Source: Sutterella parvirubra YIT 11816 (lineage in GTDB: Bacteria > Pseudomonadota > Gammaproteobacteria > Burkholderiales > Burkholderiaceae_F). From it: DNA of 16,822 nt. The notes beneath the pieces are model-generated. The model was not told the DNA's origin. It ran no database searches and worked only from the letters and a program-made list of their open reading frames with translations. Positions 5,863 through 13,300 of this stretch are shown piece after piece. The position numbers and the translations under genes were made by a program. The first letter of the stretch is position 1. Every line of letters begins with the position of its first letter. The DNA is taken from positions 28,654-45,475 of the forward strand of contig NZ_JH604988.1 in assembly GCF_000250875.1 (NCBI RefSeq). The letters are read 5' to 3'.

Positions 5863-7938
5863 ATGAGCGACAACACGGAAACGCAGGCCAAGGAGCCCGC
5901 GACGACCAACTTTCTCCGAAACCTGATCGAAGACGATTTGGCCAACGGCGTCAACCTGCCCCGCTACTGGTGCGGGCATCCCGCCCCCTACAGCGAGCAG
6001 CAGGACAAGGGTTCGCCCGACGTGGCGAAGATCCGCACGCGCTTCCCGCCGGAACCGAACGGCTACCTCCACATCGGTCACGCGAAGAGCATCTGCCTCA
6101 ATTTCGGTCTGGCCCGCGACTACGGCGGCTACTGCCACATGCGCTTCGACGACACGAACCCGGTGAAGGAAGACCAGGAGTACGTCGACGGCATTTTGGA
6201 CAGCGTGAAGTGGTTGGGCTTCAGCTGGGAGCACGGCGAAGAGAAGAACCTCTACTTCGCGAGCTCCTACTTTGAGGACATGTACCGCTTTGCGGAACAC
6301 CTCATCAAGACGGGCTACGCCTACGTCGACGAGCAGACCGCGGACGAAATGCGCGAAAACCGCGGCACCCTGAAGGAGCCCGGCGTCGATTCGCCCTACC
6401 GCAACCGTCCTGCGGACGAGAGCCTCCGGCTCTTCCGCGAGATGCGCGCTGGCAAGCACCCGGAAGGCTCCATGGTGCTTCGCGCCAAGATCGACATGGC
6501 GAGTCCCAACATCAACCTGCGCGATCCGGCGATCTACCGCATCCGCTTTGCGGAACACCATGCGACGGGCGACAAGTGGTGCATCTACCCGATGTACACG
6601 TACGCGCACCCGATCGAGGATTCGCTCGAGAACATCACGCACTCGATCTGCACGCTCGAATTCGAAGATCAGCGCGCCTTCTACGACTGGGCCTTGGAGC
6701 GCATCATCCCGGTGCTGCGCGCTCCGCAGTACGAGGAAGCCCGTCAGGTGGTCGCGCAGATGGCGGCCGGCATGAACGACCGCGCGGAAGCCTTCATCCG
6801 GAAGCTCGCTGCTTCCGCGGCGAAGCTCGGTCAGAGCGCGCCGGAACGTCAGATGGCGGGGATTCTCGCCGCGTGGAATCAGAACGGCATTCCCGACATG
6901 AACGATCAGTCGGTACTGCAGGTGTTCGCGCTCTTGAACCGCTTCCCCGAAAACTTCACGCCGATCCTGCAGGCCGCGTTGGACGTCGTCCGTCCGAACT
7001 TCTTCCTGCTCTCGCACCAGTACGAATTCAACCGCCTCAATCTCACGTACGTCGTGGTGAGCAAGCGCAAGCTCATTCAACTCGTCACCGAAGGCCACGT
7101 GGACGGTTGGGACGATCCGCGCATGCCGACGATCGTCGGTCTGCGCCGCCGCGGCTACACGCCGGAGAGCATCCAACGCTTTGCCGAGCGTTGCGGCGTC
7201 TCGCGCGTCGCGGGCGGGTGGATCGACTATTCGGTTCTGGAGCAGTCGCTTCGCGAAGACCTTGAAGAACGTGCGGCGCGCCGCATCGCGGTGCTCCGCC
7301 CCCTGAAGCTCATCATCGACAACTATCCGGAAGGCGAGTCGGAAACGCTCGTGGCGGACAATCATCCGCAAAAACCCGAGATGGGTACCCGCACGATCAC
7401 CTTCTCGAAGGAGCTCTGGATCGAAGAGAGCGACTTCGCCGAAGTGCCGCCCAAAGGCTTCCGCCGCCTGACGATCCCCGCGGACGGCACACCCGCGAAG
7501 CCCGTGCGTCTTCGCTACGGCTACGTCATCGTGCCCACCTCGGTCGAGAAGGATGCCGAGGGCCGCGTCGTCGCGGTCCATGCCGAGTACCTGCCCGAGA
7601 CGAAGTCCGGCACGGAAGGCTCGATGTCGGTGAAGACCAAGGCGACCATCCACTGGCTCGACGCGAAGACGGCCGTTCCGGCGGAAGTCCGCGTCTACGA
7701 CCGTCTCTTCTGCGAAGCGCATCCGGATGCGGGCGAAGGGAACTTCCTCGAGAAGCTCACGCCCAATTCGAAGGTGGTGCTGAACGCCTTCGTGGAACCC
7801 GCTTTGGCGAACGTTGCGCCCGACGACAAGTTCCAGTTCGAACGCAACGGCTACTTCGTCGCGGACCGCGTGGACCACAAGCCCGGCGCACCGGTCTTCA
7901 ACCTCTCGGTGGGCCTCAAGGACACCTGGAAGAAGTAA
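5863..7938 (+). CDS. glnS: Glutamine--tRNA ligase with a large internal insertion
   Basis: This class I synthetase joins glutamine to tRNA(Gln) with ATP in the cytoplasm. It has 691 residues against 554 in E. coli. Motifs: N-terminal NFLRNLIEDDLANG (16-29), RFPPEPNGYLHIGH with H70-I-G-H73, RFDDTNPVKED, KWCIYPMYTYAHPI, THSICTLEFED, and the KMSKS equivalent VSKRKL (S400, K401, matching E. coli S269, K270). The tRNA-anticodon beta-barrel domains follow, ending FNLSVGLKDTWKK. Two parts are unusual. About 27 extra residues (30-56) precede the first catalytic strand, and about 97 residues (about 289-385) are inserted before QYEFNRLNLTY. The frame and all core motifs are intact, so the gene should be functional. 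The ATG at 5863 begins the first residues resembling the family. No Shine-Dalgarno sequence is evident. Confidence 0.95.
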   Translation: MSDNTETQAKEPATTNFLRNLIEDDLANGVNLPRYWCGHPAPYSEQQDKGSPDVAKIRTRFPPEPNGYLHIGHAKSICLNFGLARDYGGYCHMRFDDTNPVKEDQEYVDGILDSVKWLGFSWEHGEEKNLYFASSYFEDMYRFAEHLIKTGYAYVDEQTADEMRENRGTLKEPGVDSPYRNRPADESLRLFREMRAGKHPEGSMVLRAKIDMASPNINLRDPAIYRIRFAEHHATGDKWCIYPMYTYAHPIEDSLENITHSICTLEFEDQRAFYDWALERIIPVLRAPQYEEARQVVAQMAAGMNDRAEAFIRKLAASAAKLGQSAPERQMAGILAAWNQNGIPDMNDQSVLQVFALLNRFPENFTPILQAALDVVRPNFFLLSHQYEFNRLNLTYVVVSKRKLIQLVTEGHVDGWDDPRMPTIVGLRRRGYTPESIQRFAERCGVSRVAGGWIDYSVLEQSLREDLEERAARRIAVLRPLKLIIDNYPEGESETLVADNHPQKPEMGTRTITFSKELWIEESDFAEVPPKGFRRLTIPADGTPAKPVRLRYGYVIVPTSVEKDAEGRVVAVHAEYLPETKSGTEGSMSVKTKATIHWLDAKTAVPAEVRVYDRLFCEAHPDAGEGNFLEKLTPNSKVVLNAFVEPALANVAPDDKFQFERNGYFVADRVDHKPGAPVFNLSVGLKDTWKK
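6727..7017 (+). other. In-frame insertion in the GlnRS catalytic core, bounded by a direct repeat
   Basis: E. coli GlnRS runs directly from IPV-HPR into QYEFSRLNLEY. Here IIPVLRAP-QYE (Q289) is followed by 97 extra codons before a second QYE (Q386) leads into FNRLNLTY. The DNA CAGTACGA occurs at 6727-6734 and again at 7018-7025, exactly 291 bases apart, so either QYE could represent the original. The inserted residues look largely alpha-helical, with alanine-rich stretches such as EEARQVVAQMAAG and RKLAASAAKLG, then FALLNRFPENFTPILQAALDVV. Base composition and codon choice match the rest of glnS. I do not recognise the segment as a known domain. Confidence 0.8.
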
Positions 7939-7946
7939 GAAAGCAG

Positions 7947-7974
7947 GAAGGCCGCGCCGCGAGGCGCGGCCTTC
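7947..7974 (+). terminator. Strong hairpin after glnS, possible terminator without U-tract
   Basis: GAAGGCCGCGCC (7947-7958) pairs perfectly with GGCGCGGCCTTC (7963-7974), a 12-bp stem with loop GCGA. It starts eight bases after the glnS stop. It is followed by AAACC rather than a T-run, so it may attenuate transcription or protect the 3' end rather than terminate fully. The next gene starts 37 bases on. Confidence 0.45.
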
Positions 7975-8011
7975 AAACCAATCAGCACCAAGAGAGCCTC
8001 CAAGGATCATC

Positions 8012-8491
8012 ATGACTGAACGTCCCCGCATCATGGTCGACATGTCGGCCACGCTCATCCACCACGGCCACGTGCGCCTGCTCAAAAAGGCGTCGGAACT
8101 CGGCACCGTCGTCGTGGCGCTCACGACCGACGAGGAAGTCCGCACGAAGAAGGGCTACGTGCCGGAGCTCAACTTCAAAGAACGGAAGGAAATCCTCGAG
8201 TCCCTCCGCTGGGTCGACGAGGTGGTGCCGAGCCCCTGGATGTTGGACGAAGCGTTTCTCGACAAGCACCGCTGCGAGAAGCTCGTGCACGGTCACGACA
8301 ACTCGAACGACATTCCGCCCGAGCGTCTCATCATTTTCCCGCGCACCGAGGGCGTGAGCTCCTCGCAACTGCGCGAACGCGTTCTCGACTGCCTCATCCA
8401 GATGAATCTCGAAGGCCACAATTCGAGCACCTCGGACAAGATCGCGCGCCTTTTGATCGAGACGATCAAGAAGGAATTCCGCCTGGAGTAA
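8012..8491 (+). CDS. Cytidylyltransferase-like nucleotidyltransferase
   Basis: The 159-residue protein belongs to the HxGH nucleotidyltransferase superfamily related to glycerol-3-phosphate and phosphocholine cytidylyltransferases. The nucleotide-binding motif is H17-H-G-H20 in ATLIHHGHVRLL. The second motif, RTEGVSSSQLRERV (from R111), corresponds to the family RTxGISTS motif. KERKEILESLRWVDEVVPSPW fits the middle of the family fold. It probably couples CTP to a small phosphorylated acceptor to make a CDP-activated intermediate for envelope decoration. The acceptor is unknown, and ADP- or CMP-transfer to other substrates is possible. The start ATG has AAGGA (8002-8006) just upstream. It lies 73 bases after glnS and may be partly co-transcribed with it. 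Confidence 0.8.
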   Translation: MTERPRIMVDMSATLIHHGHVRLLKKASELGTVVVALTTDEEVRTKKGYVPELNFKERKEILESLRWVDEVVPSPWMLDEAFLDKHRCEKLVHGHDNSNDIPPERLIIFPRTEGVSSSQLRERVLDCLIQMNLEGHNSSTSDKIARLLIETIKKEFRLE

Positions 8492-8565
8492 GGGACCGGC
8501 GGAAAGGCCCGGTGTGGCGCTTGCATGCGCTTGCAAATGGCGCGTCCTCCGCCGAAAGCGGTCCC
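8492..8565 (+). promoter_or_regulatory. Long interrupted inverted repeat with tandem 9-mer in its loop
   Basis: Starting right after the cytidylyltransferase stop, GGGACCG (8492-8498) pairs with CGGTCCC (8559-8565) and GCGGA (8499-8503) pairs with TCCGC (8548-8552). A six-base bulge CGAAAG lies on the 3' side. The 44-base loop carries GCGCTTGCA twice (8517-8525 and 8527-8535). No T-run follows, but the structure ends just before the next gene's -10. It could be a 3' structure of one transcript, an operator region for the next, or both. Confidence 0.45.
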
Positions 8566-8573
8566 GCGCCCTG

Positions 8574-8582
8574 TGCTATGAT
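8574..8582 (+). promoter_or_regulatory. Extended -10 promoter for the FMN-binding protein gene
   Basis: TGCTATGAT matches TGn-TATnAT (five of six -10 bases plus the TG extension). It lies 102 bases before the chosen start at 8684. No -35 consensus is seen 16-18 bases upstream, as expected for extended -10 promoters. Confidence 0.5.
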
Positions 8583-8598
8583 CGTCTCCGATCGGAAA

Positions 8599-8650
8599 AA
8601 CCCGGACGACTGCGTTTTCGCCCTTGGGGCTCGAAGAGGAACGTCCGGTT
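8599..8650 (+). promoter_or_regulatory. Structured 5' leader of the FMN-binding protein gene
   Basis: AACCCGGACG (8599-8608) pairs with CGTCCGGTT (8642-8650) with one bulged C. GCCC-TTG-GGGC may form an inner hairpin at 8620-8630. It lies between the putative promoter and the start codon. It lacks the conserved core sequences of the FMN riboswitch. Confidence 0.3.
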
Positions 8651-8683
8651 GACCACATCCACTCTTTAATGGAAAACATCGCT

Positions 8684-9013
8684 ATGAAGAAGCTCATCGT
8701 TGTCGCCGCTGCCGCCGTGATGGCCGTCGGTGCCGCTCAGGCCGCCTACAAGGACGGTACGTACACGGGCGAAGGCAAGGGCCGCGAATCCATGATTCAG
8801 GTTCAGGTCGACGTCAAGGGCGGCAAGATCGCCGACGTGAAGGTCGTCAAGCACGGTGAAACCGAAATGATCATCGCTGCGCCGATCGAAACGATGCTCC
8901 CCGAAATCGTCAAGAAGAACGGCGTTGAAGGCGTCGACGACGTCGGCGGCGCCACGCTCTCGAGCCAGGGCATCAAGGCTGCCGTCCAGGACGCGCTCTC
9001 CAAGGCTCAGTAA
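8684..9013 (+). CDS. Exported small FMN-binding domain protein
   Basis: The 109-residue precursor has a classic signal peptide, MKKLIVVAAAAVMAVGAAQA, with likely cleavage after residue 20. The mature part of about 89 residues is a single FMN-binding domain: AYKDGTYTGEGKG, IQVQVDVKGGKIADVKVVKHGET, then GVDDVGGATLSSQGIKAAVQDAL. T91 in D86-V-G-G-A-T91 is the expected site for phosphoester-linked FMN attached by ApbE. The usual motif has Ser or Thr before GAT and here it is G88. It probably acts as a periplasmic one-domain flavin electron carrier. The start at 8684 is chosen for the signal peptide; an in-frame ATG at 8669 would add five residues. The Shine-Dalgarno sequence is weak. apbE follows downstream, after a terminator. 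Confidence 0.85.
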   Translation: MKKLIVVAAAAVMAVGAAQAAYKDGTYTGEGKGRESMIQVQVDVKGGKIADVKVVKHGETEMIIAAPIETMLPEIVKKNGVEGVDDVGGATLSSQGIKAAVQDALSKAQ

Positions 9014-9026
9014 GTCTTGGATCTTG

Positions 9027-9050
9027 GGATGCGGCGCTTCCGCCGCATCC
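9027..9050 (+). promoter_or_regulatory. Hairpin just after the FMN-binding protein gene
   Basis: GGATGCGGCG (9027-9036) pairs perfectly with CGCCGCATCC (9041-9050) around CTTC. It is not followed by T residues. Together with the next hairpin it makes a tandem 3' structure, possibly stabilising the abundant short transcript. Confidence 0.5.
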
Positions 9051-9060
9051 GAGAAGCCTG

Positions 9061-9112
9061 AAGGGAGAAGGGTTCCTGAGCCCCTCTCCCTTTTCTTTCG
9101 TTTCTTTCTTTT
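9061..9112 (+). terminator. Intrinsic terminator between FMN-binding protein gene and apbE
   Basis: AAGGGAGAAGGG (9061-9072) pairs with CCCCTCTCCCTT (9081-9092) with one A-C mismatch and an 8-base loop. A long T-rich tract follows (TTCTTTCGTTTCTTTCTTTT). This should end most transcripts from the FMN-binding protein gene before apbE. Confidence 0.75.
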
Positions 9113-9194
9113 CCGCTCGGGGCTTCCCACCCCAAGTTTCCCTTCCTCCCGACGGCGACCGCCAACGGTCCTTCACCCCCACGGAGACGCCTTC

Positions 9195-10259
9195 ATGCGC
9201 ATCTGGAATGCCTTCGTCCGTTCTTCCCTAGCCCTCACCTGCTGTGCGCTTTTTGCGCTTCCCGCCGCCGCTGCGGACGCGGGCGACGAATACGTGCTCT
9301 CCTGGACGAGCCTCCACATGGGGACCGTCATTTCCTCGAAGGTCTACGGCCGCACGGCGGAAGACGCGAAGCGCTACGCCTCGCTCGTTGAAGCCGAGGT
9401 CGAACGCTTCGACAAGATGATGAGCGTGCACGAGGCGACGCCTTTGAACGAAGTGAACCGCCGCGCGGGCGAGAAGGTCGAGGTGACGCCTGAGATCGCC
9501 GAGATGACGCTTCGCGCCGTGGAGGCGACGAAGCTCTCGGGGGGCGCGTTCGACCCGACGATCGGTCCCGTCGTCAACGTCTGGAAGATCGGGTTCGGAG
9601 GCGACGAGGTGCCCTCCGACGATGCGATCGCCGCGGCGGTCGCCAAGGTTGACGTTTCGCGCGTGCGCGTGACGGAGGAAAAGGGCCGCCATTACGTTCA
9701 GATCGACCCGGGTCAGTTCCTCGACATGGGCGGGATCGCCAAGGGCTACATCGGCGAGAAGATCGCCGAAGAGCTCCGCGCGGCGGGTGCGCCGCGCGCG
9801 CTCCTTGATCTGGGCGGAAACGTCGTGGCGCTGAACGGCAAGACGGCCGAGGCGCCCTGGCGCGTGGGGCTTCAGCGCCCCGACACGGACCGCGGCGCCT
9901 ATTTCGCGGTCGTCGAGGCGACGGACGAGAGCGTGATCACGTCGGGCGCCTACGAGCGCTACCTCGAAAAGGACGGGAAGCGCTACGGGCACATTCTGGA
10001 CCCGAAGACGGGGAAGCCCGCCTTGACCGATATTTCCAGCGTCACGATCGTCGACCATGACGGCGCGATGGCCGACGCCCTCTGCACCGCGATCTTCGCG
10101 ATGGGCTGGGAGAAGGGCACGGCCTTTCTCAAAGCCCACCCCGAAGTGCATGCGGTGCTCCTTCACGCCGACTTGAAGCGTGCGGCGTTGAGTGCTAGTT
10201 TGGCGAAACGCGTGCGCTTCACCGACGAGTCGATCCGCACGGAAGTGCTCGGGGAGTAA
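9195..10259 (+). CDS. apbE: FAD:protein FMN transferase
   Basis: The 354-residue exported enzyme transfers FMN from FAD to a Thr or Ser of partner proteins, with Mg2+. An N-terminal signal peptide (hydrophobic ALTCCALFALPAAAA, about residues 12-27) has no lipobox at its cysteines, so it looks soluble periplasmic. Family motifs in order: LHMGT (MGT 42-44), GGAFDPTIGPVVNVW, FLDMGGIAKGY, LLDLGGNV, SVITSGAYERY, GHILDPKTGKPA, and D289-GAMAD294-ALCTA for metal and FAD binding. The start ATG has GGAG eight bases upstream and is the first codon of the signal peptide. The nearby FMN-binding protein is the obvious substrate. A terminator lies between them, so apbE depends on read-through or an unseen promoter. 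dnaE starts 81 bases downstream. Confidence 0.94.
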   Translation: MRIWNAFVRSSLALTCCALFALPAAAADAGDEYVLSWTSLHMGTVISSKVYGRTAEDAKRYASLVEAEVERFDKMMSVHEATPLNEVNRRAGEKVEVTPEIAEMTLRAVEATKLSGGAFDPTIGPVVNVWKIGFGGDEVPSDDAIAAAVAKVDVSRVRVTEEKGRHYVQIDPGQFLDMGGIAKGYIGEKIAEELRAAGAPRALLDLGGNVVALNGKTAEAPWRVGLQRPDTDRGAYFAVVEATDESVITSGAYERYLEKDGKRYGHILDPKTGKPALTDISSVTIVDHDGAMADALCTAIFAMGWEKGTAFLKAHPEVHAVLLHADLKRAALSASLAKRVRFTDESIRTEVLGE

Positions 10260-10340
10260 GGCCCCGGGCTTGTCGGCGCCGCGAGCGTCCCAGACTCACC
10301 GCCACGAGAAGATCCCGCCCACGAGAGGAGTGTGCCGACC

Positions 10341-13300
10341 ATGGCCGAACCCAAATTCGTTCATCTTCGACTTCATTCGGAATACTCCGTCACGGACGGG
10401 ATCGTCCGCATCGACCCGGCGATTCACAAGATGATGGAGCGAGGCGGCGGGGCGCTGGCGTTGACCGACCTGATGAACATCTTCGGGGGCCTTCGCTTCT
10501 ATACGCATGCCCTTGCCGCCGGCTTGAAGCCCATCCTTGGGTGCGACCTCAAGATCCGCAACGGGAACGACGCGGCGAAGCCCTACCGCATGGGCGTCCT
10601 CTGCATGAACCGCGAGGGCTACCACTCGCTCTCGGTGCTCCTCACCAAGGCGTTTCTGACGGACGACGACGCCTTTCGCGGCCAGATCGATCCGAAGTGG
10701 TTTGAAAAGGGGGGCGACGCGGGTCTGATCGCCCTTTCGGGCGGCGCCGAAGGCGAACTCGGGGCGCTGCTTCTGAACAAGCGTTGGAAGCTCGCCGACG
10801 AGGCGGCGCAGCGTTGGAAGCGCATTTTCGGCGACCGCTTCTACGTCGAGGTGCAGCGTGCCGGCAGGCACGGCGACGACCTCGCGACGGCGAGGTTGGC
10901 GAACCTCGCCGTCGAGCACGGCATCGCCGTCGTGGCGACGCATCCCGTGCAGTTCCTCGATCCGGAAGACTTTGAAGCGCACGAAGTGCGCACCTCGATC
11001 GCCGAAGGCTATACGCTCCAGGACCCGCGCCGCACCAAGCGCTATTCGCCCGAGCAGTATTTGAAGACCGAAGAGGAGATGATCGAACTCTTCGCGGACA
11101 TGCCCGCGGCGGTCGCGAATTCGGTCGAAATCGCGAAGCGCTGCAATCTGGACGGCGTCCTCTCGAAGCCTCAGCTGCCGCTCTTCCCCACGCCGGACGG
11201 CATGAGCCTCGACGACTACATTGATCTGCTCTCGCACCAGGGTTTGGAGCGGCGCCTGGAATTCCTCTACCCGGACGAGAAGGTGAGGAACGAAAAGCGC
11301 CCCGCCTACGAGGAGCGTCTCACGTACGAGCTCGGCATCATCAAGGGGATGAAGTTCCCGGGGTACTTCCTCATCGTTCAGGACTTCATCAACTGGTCGA
11401 AGAAGAATGGCATCCCGGTGGGTCCGGGCCGCGGCTCGGGTGCCGGCTCCTTGGTGGCGTACTCGCTCGGGATCACGGACCTGGATCCCCTTCACTTCGA
11501 CCTGCTCTTCGAGCGCTTCCTCAACCCGGAACGCGTTTCGATGCCCGACTTCGACGTCGACTTCTGCCAGTACAACCGCGACCGCACGATCGACTACGTG
11601 AAGCGCACGTACGGCGCGGAGGCCGTGAGCCAGATCGTCACCTTCGGCACCTTGGGCGCCAAGGCGGTCGTGCGCGACGTGGGCCGCGCCTTGGACGTCC
11701 CCTACATGAAGACGGACGCCCTGGCGAAGCTGATCCCGCAGCAGCCGGGGAAGAACATCACCTTGGACGACGCCCTACGCGACGTCCCCGAATTCAAGGA
11801 AGCGGTCGAGAGCGACGACGAGTACAGGGAGATTCTGCGTCTGGCGAAGCCCTTGGAAGGCCTCACGCGAAACCTCGGCATGCACGCAGGGGGCGTGCTG
11901 ATCGCCCCCGGGCGCTTGACCGACTTCTGTCCCCTCTACAACCCCGACGGGAAACCCGAGAACACGGTCTGCCAGTTCGACAAGAAGGACGTCGAAAACG
12001 TGGGGCTCGTCAAGTTCGACTTCCTGGGCCTGACGACGCTCTCCATCATCACCCGTGCGGTGAGCTACATCGACAAACTCCACCCCGAGGCCAAGTTCGA
12101 CATCGACCGCATTCCGGTCGACGACGCCGAAACCTACGCGCTCTTTCAGAACGCGAACACCGAAGCCGTGTTCCAGTTCGAATCGGAAGGGATGCGCGCG
12201 CTTCTGAAGCAGGCCAAGCCCGACCGTCTCGAAGACCTGGTCGCCCTGAACGCGCTATACCGTCCGGGTCCGATGGACCTCATCCCGTCCTTCATCGCAC
12301 GAAAGTTCGGCCGCGAGAAGGTGGAGTACCTCGACCCCCGCATGGAGTCGGTTTTGGCCGAAACCTACGGGATCATGGTGTACCAGGAACAGGTGATGCG
12401 AGTGGCGCAGGTCGTGGGCGGCTATTCGCTGGGCGGCGCCGACCTGCTCCGCCGCGCCATGGGGAAGAAGAACGTCGAGGAGATGAAGCGCCAGCGTGCG
12501 GTCTTCACGCAGGGCGCGGGCGAGCGCGGCGTCTCGGAAGAGACCGCCACCGAGATCTTCAATTTGATGGAAAAGTTCGCGGGCTACGGCTTCAACAAGT
12601 CGCACGCGGCCGCGTACTCCTACGTCGCCTACCAGACGGCGTACCTCAAGACCCATCACATCGCGGCCTTCATGGCGGCGAACCTCTGCATGGTGATGGA
12701 CCAGTCGGAGAAGATCAAGAAGTTGATCGACGACGCCGCGGAAAACGGCGTCAAGCTTCTGCCTCCGGACGTCAACGAAAGCGAGTGGTTCTTCGTTCCG
12801 CCCGACGAAAAGTCGATCCGCTTCGGCCTCGGCGGCATCAAGGGGATGGCGCGCACCGTAGCGGACGACATCGTCGCGGCCCGCAAAAAGGGCGGCCCCT
12901 TCGTCGACATCTTCGACTTCGCGGCGCGCGTGCCCGGCATGAACGGGCGCTTCTTGGACGGCCTCATCCGCGCGGGCGCCTTCGATTCGATCGACCCGGA
13001 CCGGGGCAAACTCCACGCGAACAAGGAGCAGGCGATCCGCGCGAGCCAGACGATCCGCGCAAGCGAAGGGCAGGGGAGCCTCTTCGACGAGCCGGGCGAA
13101 ACCGTCCGCATCGTCAACTGGCTCCCGGCCGCCGCCTGGTCGATGCGCAGGAAGCTCGCCGAAGAGAAGTCCGCTCTGGGCTACTGGCTCTCGGGACACC
13201 TCTACGACGCCTACCGGGAGGAGCTCAAAAGCTTCGCCCCGAAGAGCCTCAAGGACATCGTCCCGGGCGGCCGCGCGGCGAGCAAGATGGCCGGGATCAT

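Noticed and set aside
6727..7017. GatB/YqeY domain as the GlnRS insertion
   Set aside because: Known YqeY appendages are at the C-terminus of some GlnRS, and I see no sequence resemblance here.
5857..8145. 762-codon antisense open frame opposite glnS
   Set aside because: No recognisable motifs; its length follows from the GC-rich third positions of glnS.
8515..8536. Sigma-54-like promoter (TGGCGC ... TTGCA)
   Set aside because: The GG and GC pairs are not at the required 10-base spacing; the match comes from the tandem GCGCTTGCA repeat.
8583..8683. FMN riboswitch before the FMN-binding protein gene
   Set aside because: The conserved core sequences of that riboswitch are absent; only a simple bulged stem is seen.
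10332..10340. GTG start for dnaE
   Set aside because: Only one base separates it from the Shine-Dalgarno sequence; the ATG at 10341 has proper spacing.
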